Positions 38,859 through 51,921 of a DNA stretch of 64,000 nt are shown piece after piece. Each line of letters opens with the position of its first letter. The stretch's first letter is position 1. Origin of the DNA: Homalodisca vitripennis (taxonomy: Eukaryota; Arthropoda; Insecta; Hemiptera; Cicadellidae); assembly GCF_021130785.1 (NCBI RefSeq), contig NC_060211.1, forward strand, positions 20,445,001-20,509,000, given 5' to 3'. The notes under the pieces were generated by a model that worked only from the letters and a program-made list of their open reading frames with translations, did no database searches and was not told the origin of the DNA. The translations under genes were made by a program, and so were the position numbers.

Positions 38859-39071
38859 GTGCAAGTGGTCCTTGCAGCAGCCATAAGTGCAGTCAGGGAG
38901 CCGTGTGTGTGGAGAGGAGTGGCCTACCCACGTGTGAGTGTCCTCAGTGCTCCGCAGAGTTCAACCCTGTCTGCGGCTCTGACGGCATCTCCTATGGGAA
39001 CGAGTGCAAGCTACGTCTCGAATCCTGTCAGCACATGCGCAACATCTCTCTCCTGCATGACGGCTTGTGTG
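38859..39071 (+). CDS. AGRN: agrin exon 4: FS/Kazal domain 4
   Basis: The acceptor 'gatacgccag' and donor G|gtcagt give a phase 1-1 exon. It encodes a ten-cysteine FS domain, GASGPCSSHKCSQGAVC, then CECPQC, the core PVCGSDGISYGNEC, ESC and a final GLC. The segment between CEC and the Kazal core is one or two residues shorter than in exons 1-3. The NIS sequence in the C-terminal part is a potential N-glycosylation site. The frame runs open past the donor to 39298, but that extension lacks cysteines and is intronic. Confidence 0.93.
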
Positions 39072-40298
39072 GTCAGTTCAACTCTACTCTGGGTTCTATT
39101 CCTGAGCTTAATCAATATTTTCAAAATAGTAATAGTTCTCAAAGTGTTCCATTTCATCCGCGTCAAAACATTGCTAACACAATCAAAATCGTCCTATATG
39201 TCCCCGCGATGTGGGGAGCCAACACCTTCTCTCAACAGGTATTGAACCAAAACTGTCACAGCCAGCAATGCACATCCGTTCTTAAGTGCGCGGAATGACG
39301 GAGATATACTGTGATTGGCTGGAGCTTTTTATAACAGATTGTCAACTTTTAGATAGTATTATGCTTGAAAACCTTACAAATAATTCAGACAGAAAATAAT
39401 TCCAATAAAGGAAACAGCATCAGATTATCAAAATTCTGGCAGTTTTTTAAAGAGAAGCCACACTGATTGCTGATTGAGCTATAGCCTCAACTGGCCTGTA
39501 TAAGGTTACTGGCTCCATCAGTGTTGGTTTAGCATCTGTTGACTAAATGACCTTCCACAAAAGGTGAAAATATTTTACAGCAAAGTTTTGATGCGGTGTA
39601 AATCTTAAAACTTAAAAAATAGCCATTACACTGGCCATCAAACCTAAGATCTAAGATTATTGCAAAATCGCTTAAACGTAACAAAAACTTGATAAACGTC
39701 TCCGTTTAAATACGAAAAAGTTAATAATTTCTATAATAGGAATTGTTAGGAGCTTGATACATTTAAAATCCTATGTTTATGATCAATCTATTCATCAATA
39801 GTATGCTCCAGTAGTAGGCTATTCCTTTTAGCAATGTATTTACTTATGTTCACAGTAATCCTGAAGTGGCACAGCAACCAACTACTATTAACTACTACTA
39901 TTAAAAGTGCCTGTATTGAAATAATAGGTGTAAATAATATGGAATTTCAAACATTGTAGTCATAACTAAGTAATTGTATATATGATTATTTATACAAACT
40001 AAGTGTAGTACAATTACTACTAATTTAAACAAAATATTTGTTTTTATTAATTACTGCCTTGTTTCACCGACATCAGTTATCATACTGAAAAAACCTTTTC
40101 AGTTAACGTACCAGAAAAATAACAAAGGATATTTTAAAATAAAAATTTGGAATATTTTACAAATTATTTCCTCATACTTAATAAATATTCTTCGCTAAAC
40201 TATTGCTATTATTCTCTTTTATTATACGATATACATGTTTTAAGTTTGTTTTTTGGAGGAATTAAAAAGTCTTTTAAAGGTTTGTTGCGATATTTCAG
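39072..40298. other. intron 4
   Basis: No exon, gene or clear repeat is seen. Confidence 0.4.
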
Positions 40299-40393
40299 GT
40301 GGCTGCGAGAACAAGAAGTGTGACTTCTTCTCGGTGTGTGAAAGTGACCAGATGGGGGAAGCGCATTGTGTCTGCCCCCGAGACTGCTCACAG
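40299..40393 (+). CDS. AGRN: agrin exon 5: N-terminal half of FS domain 5
   Basis: The acceptor 'gatatttcag' and donor CAG|gtattg bound 95 bases, entering in phase 1 and leaving in phase 0. The product GGCENKKCDFFSVC ... CVCPRDC holds the first six cysteines of an FS domain. The Kazal half is in exon 6, 7.5 kb away. The same split occurs between exons 13 and 14. The exon was missed by simple long-frame scanning because it is only 31 codons. Confidence 0.88.
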
Positions 40394-40553
40394 GTATTGT
40401 GATACAATATTGTAACCTCCTCGTGATACAACTAATCGTTAATGGTCCATCTTTGTTATTATCTGTAATTGTATGTTATTGTTAGTATTAGTCAGCTGAA
40501 ACTTTGCCCACGTTTAAGATTTATAAACGACATCCTACTCGTCTTTTGCAGCC

Positions 40554-40833
40554 CTGGACAAGAACGTAGCCAGGAAAAATTGTTGGGGGAGGGGGGTTTA
40601 GACAACTGATATTTTCTCGTAGTGGACAGAGAGTACGACCTCATTTTGTTCCTTAAAAAGCTCTTAACCCATTTCTTTGTTTAGAATTAACTTTCAGCAG
40701 TACATGTCAGTAATACTGAAATATATAAATAATAATAATCGTTTACTAAAACATTAATTGAAAACAACAAAAATGAAAATTTTGGGGGGTCCGGACCTCC
40801 TGCACCCCCTCGCTGGCTACGTCCTTGCTCCTG
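40554..40833. mobile_element. MITE-like element with 'cgtagccagg' ends
   Basis: The left end 'ggacaagaacgtagccagga' is matched in inverted orientation by 'cgctggctacgtccttgctcc' at about 40810-40831. G-rich subterminal runs occur on both sides ('gggggagggggg' at the left, 'ggggggtccgga' at the right). The 280-bp interior is non-coding. The superfamily is not determined. Confidence 0.65.
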
Positions 40834-40934
40834 GAGCCAAGAGCTAATTAGCATGTTATGAGCACGCAACCCAGTGTTTCGTTAATCGATAGAGTAATTT
40901 CCCATTAAAAAGAAATTGATCGTCAACGATGCAA

Positions 40935-41172
40935 GTTTTGGTGGGGGGTCGAAATGGGAGAGCGCACAAAGGGTTAAAAATATCTAAAGGTATTTTTATC
41001 CAGCTCATATTTTTTTATTTTGACCTCTCTTGATCTCGTTTGTTGGCGATGGTCTACATAATTTTGAATTGTTTAGGTTTAATTTCATAAATTTAAAAAC
41101 ATTAACCTGTGAAAAAATTGTTTTTTTATATTTTTAACCCTTTCGATACCTTTCCATTTCGACCTCCACAGA
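40935..41172. mobile_element. MITE-like element with ~38-bp inverted ends
   Basis: The left end 'gggggtcgaaatgggaga' continues to 'aaagggttaaaaatat'. The right end is its reverse complement, from 'atatttttaaccctttcgat' to 'ccatttcgacctcc'. Partial relatives occur near 30178 and 32964, so this is a family of at least three members in intron sequence. Confidence 0.7.
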
Positions 41173-43657
41173 CATTAACGTTCAATTTTTTCTCGAGGGG
41201 AATTTCTCTATGGATTCCAAGTAAACCTCGATTGTTTTAACTATAAGTAAAAAACTGTGTACAGTCAAAGTTGGCTCTTGGCTCCTGGGCTATTAGAGAA
41301 ATGTGGTTATCGGTATTCTCACCTGTTTCGTATTCTTTACAATGTGTTTTTTATACTAGCGCAAATTATGTGTCTGAGTTCTTGCACTGGAATAACAAGA
41401 AGTTATTGTCCTAATACGTTTGGTTTTCCAAGTATAAATTATTAAAATCTGATTCCGTCTTAACAAAATAAACATTACTGCCGGAAATAAAAAAATAGTT
41501 TTACTTATTTAATATTATGTCGATGTTAATCCCTCGCCTCTACGTTAATAACAACAATTATACGGGGAAATTCGTAACATGTATTTTTTATTTATTTTTC
41601 AATATTACGTCTGATATAAACATCTTGATAATTGTGAGCTACGTTTTGTTTAACAATAACAAGATTATTAAACTTAAATGTTTGTCTTTAGACCTAGACT
41701 CGGCTTTTACATAAGTTTTACTTTAACAATTCATTTACTCATATTTTTTAATAAATATATGTATACTCTTAGTTATTTGTAAAGTGAATATAATAAAAGA
41801 AGTATAACATCGATTCCACGACCGTATTGTTTTCAGACTTGCACAATCACCGTGACAACTTCACTTTTTCTCGTCTTTCTAGTTTGAGTTCGTTCTCGTT
41901 TTAAAACTTCTAATTGGTTCTAAGTACAACTTTAAACTTTTTCCAATTGATTATAGTTCTGCAGTATAACTTAGCTACTCTCTATAGCGTTTCTGACAGA
42001 GGAAAAATTAAATACGATTATCTCAAAGTCTGATAAGATTAAAGGTCTTGGCATAAACCAGATTGAACAATAAAGTACACTCCACAGTAGTTGAAGAAAC
42101 ATAATAAACAAGCTAAAGAGAAGTCTCGATGCATTGTTTTCTAATGAAAATGAATGTGAAGGAATTTAAGAATGACATTTAATTTATGTTTCTAAAAACA
42201 GCGTATATTTTTGGAAACGGGTCAGACACAAACGTTACTAATAAAAGTGCACTAGTGTAATAAATATGACATTGTAAAAACTGATTATAAATGGAAAAAA
42301 TAAAAAATGATTTACCAATGTTATTAAGGACTAAACATGCAGGATGAACAGAAGCCTGGCGTTAGGAGAACATGTCCTTCTTTTTAATTTTTGTCCTCTA
42401 TTTTAAGGTTTGTTCTCCTGTCTTCCCTGTTTTTGAAAATTATGTAAAATGTCCGACTTTTTGCGAACGCTGAAAGTAGCATCACATTAAAAATTTCTTC
42501 CGACTTTCAAATTCCTGAAAATAGGCCACCAAATATAAAGATTACGCGTGCCTGTAGTATTTAGGCACGCGTAATGCCTATATACTTACAGTGTCACTAA
42601 CTCACTTTAGCGTCTAACCGTTACTCATTTTCTATTTATGTATTATGATAGGTTAATTATATCATGATACTCGTACAATATCTATTACTATGTTATAGGA
42701 ATAATTTCTTACATACATATCTGTTAGTATAGCTTACTAATAATGTAATGAATCAATGCAAACAGTTTAATTTCATAAAATCTCATTATTTCAAACCATT
42801 AATTTTTAATATCGTACTAAATCTGTTGTGTTAACATGTTTTTAATGTGAAATTTTTAATAATTAATTAAATACTATACCACATTCAAAATTATGATCTC
42901 ATGCAGTACTTGCATCCATTAATACACACGTAAATAGTATGATTCCATTTCATTTTTTTATTCCTATGTTAAACCAAATACAATTTTTTTTTAATTTGCA
43001 TTGTAATAAGGTAAAATTCTAATTCATAAAATGCGTTATTTTAATAATGTATAAATAAACGTTTTTCGCAAGGTATTAAAGAACATTCAATGTTGTTTTC
43101 TTCTTTGATCAATGTTTTGCTTTTTCTCCCCATAAGTCCTTTTACTTCTAATGTATTTTTATTTTTTATTTTAAACTCAATGTTAAACTTTGTAGTATAC
43201 TTTCTTTAAGTCTCAATCCAACACTACATATTTTTCCTTGGCTAATTAATATGACGTTATCAATTTGTTTCTCCCCCATTTTCCTCTTTTTGGTTTACGT
43301 GATTGACTACTGTTATGATCTAAAGACTTCTACTTTTAACGTAGAATAAAAATTCAGAAATTTTACCAAAAATTATAGAAGGTTTTATTTCTTTTTTATC
43401 GACTGAAAAATACAAGCTTCGTACGATTTAATTAATTAGTAATTATAGTGCTAATTGTATAATTAGTCTTTAGCCGTTTCATGCAAAGGCTGCTGTTCAT
43501 AAAAACGAGTCATTCACAGTAAATATTAATTAAAATAAAGTCAAGTAGTAAAGTACTTAAAAGTGCTACTTAATACTTTAATTATAGGTCAGGTTACTAT
43601 AAATTTATTCACTAATTTACTATAGTAGAGTTACATATTAGTAATATTTTATACATT
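41173..43657. other. intron 5, AT-rich
   Basis: No exon or recognised element is seen. A short palindrome 'attacgcgtgcc...ggcacgcgtaat' lies at about 42540-42574. Confidence 0.4.
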
Positions 43658-43945
43658 ACTAGCTGTTTCCCGCGGCTTCGCACGCTTCTCGCTTTGCCCG
43701 TGTATTTCTTTGTCTTCAAATAGTGTTTGGCTATTTAATATACGTAACTGTGTCGTAATTGCAGTTTATAATGTGCAGGCGCTTTGATAACTTTTATATC
43801 TTGCAGTACAACCTGGTGGTGAGTTACATCAATGGCATTGCATATAAACCTTCTACATGGAAAAATACAAATAAATCAAATTTTCATAGTGATCGGTCCA
43901 ATAGTTTCTGTGTCTATAAAGGACAAACACACAAATATTCATTTA
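43658..43945 (+). repeat. (TA)n-associated dispersed element, short copy
   Basis: It begins 'actagctgtttcccgcggct' and ends in 'tgtctataaaggacaaacac' before the (TA)n tract. It matches the minus-strand element at 16880-17371 over its start, middle and end, but lacks about 200 internal bases. Both copies abut (TA)n at the same end, so the microsatellite is part of, or the target of, this family. Confidence 0.75.
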
Positions 43946-43950
43946 TATAT

Positions 43951-43995
<45 letters not shown>
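43946..43995. repeat. (TA)n microsatellite left of the Penelope-like element
   Basis: Alternating AT with one 'aaat' interruption. Confidence 0.9.
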
Positions 43996-43996
<1 letters not shown>

Positions 43997-46680
43997 CAAC
44001 ATTATGTCCGAAAAAGCCCAATCACTACTAAACAAACTTTCAAAATTGTGCCTCGAGAATATAAAATTTGGTCATTCTTTACCAACAAATATTTAAGGAT
44101 ATGTTTAATCCAAATTCAAAAGATCCTTTAATAATGAACAATTCCATCAACCAGTAATACAGTAAAACCAGTCATAGCAAGAAATGATCAACAAAATGCA
44201 ACAAATGTTAGTGAAAGTTGTAAAAAAGCTGAAGATATCTCAGATATCTGCAAATCGATTGTAAATTTATCCAGCTACATACCTAACAAAGCTGAAATGT
44301 CTGTGCTTTCTAAAGGATTGACCTTCTCACCTACTCCTACATTCAATCATATTGACTTAGTAGCTGATGCTCTTGCTTTCGCAAGAGATGTCCGTGTCAA
44401 ATTTTACTTCTCGCAAAACCAAATTCCACTTCAGTCTCATGTACATGAAATCGATTATGAAGTTCAAGACAAATTCTGAGTGGGAAACCTCCTAACCTAC
44501 AGCCTGATCATCCTGTGGAACAGTATATTAACACCATAATATCAAATATAGCAAATCCCACATTTGGTGATTCACTTCCAAAAAAAACAAAACCTGAGTT
44601 ATAATGAAAGAAAAGCAATCACTTCATTAAAACATAATAAAAACATAGTAATTTTACCTGCAGACAAAAACAACTCGATTGTTATTCAAAATATCACTGA
44701 CTATACGTTAGAGGCTGAAAAGACAACTCAGTGATACTAACTACATACAAAATTATTGTCAAAAGATCCAACTGAACAATTTAACACAGAAATTTCTGAA
44801 TTTTTGAAAATGAAAGGCCCAACTCAAAATTTGTCCGACCAAGAAATCAATCTATTAACACCAAACTCACCTAGAACTCCAGTTTTCTACACGCTTACCT
44901 AAAATACATAAACCGATTCGCCCTCCGCCTGGACGACCCATTGTTTCCAGCTACGATTCACCAACAGAAAGAATTTCAAGCTTCGTTGACGCTCATCTGC
45001 AACCTTTGGCCAAATCTTTACAGTCACACATAAAGGACACCAATCACTTCATTGACAGACTTTCTGAAATACCCCAGCCCCTGGACGGTGAACTAATTTT
45101 GGCTACAGTTGACGTGGAATCATTGTACACAAATATTCCTCATGACGATGGAATAAGAACTGTAGAACATTTTTTAAAATTTAAGACCTAGGAATTCAAA
45201 ACCTTCTACTTCTTTTTTATCTGCCCTAGTAACCTTTATACTTACCATGAATAATTTTAGATTTAAAAACAAAAATTACTTACAAATGAAAGGAACCGCA
45301 ATGGGAACCAGAATGGCACCTTCATATGCAAATTTATTTTTGGGATTTCTTGAACAAAATTTTTTTAACATCTCAAAATTTAAAAACCGTTAGTTTGGTT
45401 CCGATTTATTGACGACATTTTTATTATTTGGCAACATGGCATGGATAGTTTAACACATTTTATTCAACAATTAAATTCATTTTCAGTTTTAAAATTCACT
45501 TTCAATATTTCTAAAAATCTTGTTACGTTTTTAGATGTCGATGTGTTTTTAGACCAGGGACACCTAAAAACGAAAATCCATGTCAAAGATACAAATCCAA
45601 TGCAATATTTACACTACTCAAGCTGCCATCCTGGTTACGTTAAAAAATCTATTCCGAAAAGTCTAACTATTAGAGCAAACAGACTCTGCTCTAATAAACA
45701 TGATTATTATTGTCACACTGAAAAATTAAAAAATGTTTTTAGAAATAGAGGGTATCCTACACAAAATTGTAAATGATAAACATGCAAAAATTAAAAAAAC
45801 TCTACTCCTAGGAATTATAAAAACCAAGGAAAATTTATTACCACCTATCATCCAGGGCTATACAAAAATTAATGGTATAATAAAAACTGCACACAATATT
45901 CTACAGGCTTCACCTGTAACCAAAAATATATTCACTAATCCACCTAAAGTAATTTTTAAAAAGCCTCAAAATTTGAAAAACATATTAGTAAAGACCAAAA
46001 CTACCCTCTGGATGAGCTAACTCAAAATTTAAACAAACCTTTTGGCTGTGAACCCTGTTTTAAGCCTCGCTGCAAAAACATGTAATTTAATAATAAGTTC
46101 AAAACATTTCTGTAGCAGCACAACGAAAAGGAATTATCCGATAATTGGTAAAATGACTTGTGAATCCAGCAATGTTATTTACCAATTGTCATGTAAAGAC
46201 TGTCCGAAGGGACTACATTGGTCAGGACTATAACTCCATTGCACATTAGAATGAACAAAAATCGCAGCGATACAAATCTTGAAATTAAATCAAATCCTAT
46301 TTCGGCCCACGCAATGGAGCATAACTAAACATTCGATGAATGCTTTTCTCTAAAAAGTATTAACAAAATTCAGAACCCCCATAAACTTAAAATAAATTAT
46401 TTAGAAATAGCTCATCAGAGGGTGCTACAAACTAAACATCCGGAATGGTCTAAATTTGAGATACGGATAGCAGTATGTATAAATTACACGTTACAATTTT
46501 AATTTATAACTTTATATTCCTTGTAATAAGCAAAATTATTTACTCTTTGTACGTATTCAAAATTAGTTTTATTAACATATGATGTTTCTTTTGTTTATTG
46601 TTTTTTTTGTTGATATATTTGCTTATTTACCTTCTGTATATCTCTTGAAAATGTCTTATGACGAAATATAGAGAATTTTT
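43996..46680 (+). mobile_element. Penelope-like retroelement (PLE), decayed, RT plus GIY-YIG parts
   Basis: Frames broken by stops and shifts follow the order of a PLE. They are LSKGLTFSPTP (44306), a RPIVSSYDSPTERISSFVD block (about 44930-45000), and ATVDVESLYTNIPHDDGI (about 45105-45155, RT catalytic Asp). GTAMGTRMAPSYANLFLG (about 45295-45345), the IDDIF box near 45410 and TFLDVDV near 45530 follow. A Cys-containing SSNVIYQLSCKDC near 46165 marks the GIY-YIG endonuclease start, with a degraded remainder to about 46460. Stops at 44477, 45189 and 46018 and several shifts make it inactive. It lies in agrin intron 5, in sense orientation, between two (TA)n tracts. I describe only the broken copy. 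Confidence 0.88.
46641..46674 (+). ncRNA. hammerhead-like hairpin at the PLE 3' end
   Basis: The sequence 'tctcttgaaaatgtcttatg' followed by 'acgaaatatagaga' can fold so that 'tctct' pairs with 'agaga'. An inner 'gtc/gac' stem closes a 4-base loop and is followed by 'gaaata'. This resembles the hammerhead ribozyme layout (CUGANGA, stem II, GAAA, stem I), with the first box changed to 'cttgaaaa'. Hammerhead motifs are known from PLEs, which supports the reading. This copy looks decayed. Confidence 0.35.
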
Positions 46681-46721
46681 ATGTTCTTTTCTTCTATTCT
46701 TTTTCTATTCTTATTGAAGAT

Positions 46722-46726
<5 letters not shown>

Positions 46727-46758
<32 letters not shown>
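46727..46758. repeat. (TA)n microsatellite right of the Penelope-like element
   Basis: A short pure alternating tract that mirrors the one at 43946-43995. Confidence 0.9.
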
Positions 46759-46766
<8 letters not shown>

Positions 46767-47349
46767 TTGTATTTATATATTATTATTAGTTTACTCGTAA
46801 TTCTCGCCTATGCCGCCGGGTCAATGGCCTAATTATGGTTCATTTTCATTCCTTTTCTCTTCCATAGTAAAATAATGAATTCATGAATAACCTTTAACCT
46901 AAAATGAAAGTTTGTATGTGTATGTAGAAGCCCTGCCCACATTTACGTAATTAATATTTGAGGTAAATGATGATTCAATTTGAAGAACACCGGAGGCAGT
47001 GCGTGAAAAGGTCAAAGGTTAAGGATGATTCCGCAGTAAAAAAGTACTCCATAAATGTTTTGTCTCAAAGGAGAACATTTTGTGTTTTCTTTATTTAATT
47101 TGAAATAATTATATTCAGATGTTTTAATTAATTATTTAAAGTGGTATTGCACTTAATATGGAGTTCTTGACCTTATGAGTGCTATCTAAAGTATATTGTA
47201 GTCCTGATATCGGACTAACCTGAAGATATTCCGTACCATTCTACATCATTCAAAGGGTTAAAGAAATTAATTCTATATAATTAAATAGATTCATGTATTA
47301 ATAAGTGGTGTATGAATTTTAGTGGCTTCCCTAACTAAAAGCCTGCCCC

Positions 47350-47412
<63 letters not shown>

Positions 47413-47876
47413 CACTCCAGTGCATGTAGCGGGTTTAGTTAATGTTTATTTTTAATTATTTAAGATTGTTGTTCATTATTGTTTATGTTTACGCATGATC
47501 CTGATTATTTATCTCTTCTTGCATATTGCTGGTTATTTATTGTTATTTTTGCATATGGTTATTTATAAAACTTTTTTTGCTTTTTTGTTATTTATTTCTT
47601 ATCACACATTACAAATTTATTACTGTTGCTCGTTTTGATATTTACCTACCCATTATTGTCTTTGTAATTTTTACCTTTTTGTTGATTATTTGTTAACTAA
47701 CTCATATTTCTTACTTATTCGTTTTATTATTTATGTTTAACACTGTATATTATTTATTTATATAAGTAAATATTATTAGTGCTATTAATCGTTTATACTC
47801 TTTTTAACTTATTTATGTATACTACTGGTGTAATTCCGTTGGAACAATAAATAAATAAGTGCGTCTTTTTATTCAG
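46759..47876. other. intron 5, right part, with (AC)n
   Basis: A C run followed by (AC)n occupies about 47344-47411. The rest is AT-rich with no exon until the acceptor at 47876. Confidence 0.8.
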
Positions 47877-47991
47877 GAAGACAATCCAGTATGTGGCACC
47901 GACAATGTACCGTACAAAAACGACTGCGAACTGCGAAAAACCGCCTGCGAAAAGAAGCTCCCACTGCAGGTCGCTTATGACGGAGATTGTG
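47877..47991 (+). CDS. AGRN: agrin exon 6: Kazal half of FS domain 5
   Basis: The acceptor 'tttttattcag' and donor G|gtgagt bound a phase 0 to phase 1 exon. It encodes EDNPVCGTDNVPYKNDC, KTAC and a final GDC, the last four cysteines of the FS domain begun in exon 5. GTDN replaces the usual GSDG. The join to exon 5 is in frame and gives the normal ten-cysteine domain. Confidence 0.9.
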
Positions 47992-48521
47992 GTGAGTTTT
48001 ATCTAGATGAAGCAAAAACAGTTGAGTTTTATCATCTAAGCACACAATGCCTGGTCTAGTCAGTAGCATCTAGCTGTCTGTACGCCTCGCCGCCCCTGCT
48101 CCATTATATTGCTTTGTGGAGAATTTATTTGGCGCTAAACGGCCTAATAAAAGCCAAGTGCCCTGACAGTTAGAACCTTATTAAACGTTACATAAATCCT
48201 CTTAGAACACATTAAAGCTGCGCTGTCATAATATTGTTCATCCACGTAACGAACACGCTATTTTATAAATCCTTTCTTTCCATCCGCAGTATTTGAGTTT
48301 AACAGACCATTCTGAACAAAAGTATGATGAATATTGCAATATAAATTTGTGAATTACTTTAGTTGCTTTAACGAAAGGTCATATTAGTTAATATTTTTAT
48401 AAATTCACCACATGTCAGTTGAATAAAAAATTTTGGTAAATGTTACATACATAAACCAACAAAACGTTTCCCGATGTTTTTATTTTTTCGTTTGTTTTTT
48501 ACGGTGAACAAAGTAACAGGA
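47992..48521. other. intron 6, first part
   Basis: No feature is seen. Confidence 0.4.
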
Positions 48522-48610
48522 TTTTTCGTACATTTGCCATCGAACAGTGATTCAAAATTAGTTAAATTACATTTCAGGATCTTCAACCTAATCTCTTCCT
48601 CAGGTATCAC
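48522..48610 (-). repeat. hammerhead-like hairpin repeat, copy e, with element arm
   Basis: The left flank 'acaggatttttcgtacattt' and 'gccatcgaacagtga' match the arm of the MITE at 28672-28855. On the minus strand (48604 to 48570) it reads CTGAGGA, A, GAGATT, an 8-nt loop, GATCCT, GAAAT. Five of six stem positions pair, counting G-U. Confidence 0.5.
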
Positions 48611-49049
48611 TAACATAACATCTAACTACAAGTTAGATTAAAATAGGCAAATCTTATCAAAGCAATATGACAAGCGTGTGCTGGAAATTACAACAAAAAT
48701 GTTGTGTGTCATTTCAATGCACACTAACTCTAATACTTGCAACTTAACCAAGTATAACCTAAACTTGCAACATAACCTACCACTATTAAAACTGATCTAA
48801 AGAATACAAGTCACAGTAGGTCTACACTTGATAACCAACCTCTGGTAACTGACCTAGTGGCCTATTGTTACGGCAGAAAGATGGAGGCAAACCTGGGATA
48901 TGGTGAGGTTTTTTATTTTTTCATTCTAGATGAACTTCTCAAAACCATAATTCCGCAATATTTGCTAGAAATCGCTATTCCGTTATAAACTAAATTGTAC
49001 ACCATAATACAATTTTTAAGGTTTTTTTCACGATGAAAGGTTAAAAATG

Positions 49050-49253
49050 ATAAAACGATTTCGGAAATTTGCAATCGTTAAAAAATGTAAAACACAACGT
49101 TTCGAGGATTGAAATCTATCCTCTTCACCAGGTGGGAGGATTCCATTTTAATGTACTATCTTTCCAGCTGATGAAGAGGATAAACTTCAATCCTTGAAAC
49201 GTTGTGTTATACATTTTGTAACATATAACGGTGGCAAATGTCCGAAACCCCAT
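49050..49253. mobile_element. palindromic element carrying two opposed hammerhead-like hairpins (copies f, g)
   Basis: The arms are about 75 bp, inverted and imperfect. Copy f (minus strand, 49132-49092) is CTGGTGA, A, GAGGAT, an 8-nt loop, ATCCTC, GAAACGTTGTG. Copy g (plus strand, 49168-49208) is CTGATGA, A, GAGGAT, an 8-nt loop, ATCCTT, GAAACGTTGTG. Both stems pair over six positions, one by G-U. The outer ends read 'gtttcggacatttgccac' type sequence, as in the other members. Confidence 0.75.
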
Positions 49254-50099
49254 TAGCCTCTCAGTACATCTGTTCACAATAACCAAACACAGAACCATTA
49301 ATATTACAAACTGATGTACTTGATGTTTAGTTCAGTTTATCTTAATTAGTGTTAGCTTTATTGAGTGCATGTTTTAGAAGTAGAGTGCGTGGAATTGACA
49401 CATAACATATTTGTTGTGTATCCTGAGTTATGCGTGTCACAACGCGTTTGTGTTATTTACTAAGACAATACATTACGATAACTTAATTGCCATTTAAATG
49501 CTACCCTTTTTCATCTTTTTTACAAGGTAAAGTTAAAAAACTTATTTATTAACGGCAAGCAGCCAATTCATACATAAATATACCAACAACATAAGGCTCA
49601 AGACTCAGGCAATGCTTACTTGATCTACTATTAAATTAACATAGAGTTAAAAAAAAAGAAAAATTTAACAAGTTTAGCAATTATTGATCAGAAAACAAAA
49701 CCAGTCCGTGGCAAAATAGACTAAATGACGGATAACAGAGTGAAATACGCATAAAGATATATAACAAAAAACCTTTCAACAAGATATTAACAATAATTAT
49801 ATATTTAATAATACTTTGGTAAATAGACTATAAAGGTTATAACATCAAAACATCTATATAAAGCTATGATTTCGAGTGAGAATAGGAATAATTGCATAAG
49901 GTGTATGAAACCTTCATCTCCGTTGATACTAACCCTCGCGAACTTTCAATGAGAAAAGTAGCCTATGTTCATTTTATCGGCTTACAAAGAGCTGCATCTG
50001 AACAGATTACGAAAGAACTTACGCGGGTAGTGTTGTTTAACTCAGCTTATGCCACAGTCATAGTCATCATTTTTTAATTTTACATGAGTACATAAACGA
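49254..50099. other. intron 6, middle part
   Basis: AT-rich. No exon is seen. A 61-codon frame at 49892-50077 has no recognised domain. Confidence 0.35.
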
Positions 50100-50490
50100 A
50101 ATTAGGGCCAAATGGCCCTTTCTTACATTTACCCTCAACAAACACCAACTGCTAAAAAAATTACGAAAACTCCGTTTTAAAAAATCGTCAAAATGTTTGT
50201 TTATAATGTTTTAAAATAATTTAAAAAATATAATAAAAACTAAAACTAATATTACTTTGCGATCATCCGATCTAAGAAGGGTTTTTTCAAAGCTGAATTT
50301 AACTGTGCCCTGCGTTTAGCTCTTTAATGCTACCTGGAAGGGAATTCCAAGTTCTGAATTTGGTAATGATGAAATATTTATTGAATATTGCTGTTCTGTG
50401 ACGTGGAATCCACAGCATAGACGATCCAGTACGGGCATTTCTTGCGTTTCCATTGTTACAAATACATTTAAAATCGTTGAACCTACAACA
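50100..50490 (-). mobile_element. LINE RT C-terminal remnant, minus strand
   Basis: On the minus strand (about 50460 to 50320) the frame reads ARNARTGSSMLWIPRHRTA, then TWNSLPGSIKELN. This is the typical 'P.hRt....WNsLP' tail of Jockey/CR1-type reverse transcriptases. A frameshift follows and the remainder toward 50100 is 3' tail sequence. It lies antisense in agrin intron 6. Confidence 0.75.
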
Positions 50491-51858
<1,368 letters not shown>

Positions 51859-51890
51859 GTGTACATCTGCCCGACCAACTTGCCGTCACT
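51859..51890 (+). repeat. intronic partial copy of exon 7 sequence
   Basis: 'gtgtacatctgcccgaccaa' followed by 'cttgccgtcac' matches exon 7 at about 51981-52012 ('gtgtgcatctgcccgaccaa' then 'ctgcccgtctc') with only a few differences. It lies just before the exon 7 acceptor. Confidence 0.8.
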
Positions 51891-51921
51891 AACAGACCGC
51901 CGCAATGTCTTGGTGTTTCAG

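Noticed and set aside
39072..39298. Extension of agrin exon 4 to the stop at 39298
   Set aside because: The extension lacks cysteines and follows a good donor at 39072; reading on would end the protein early.
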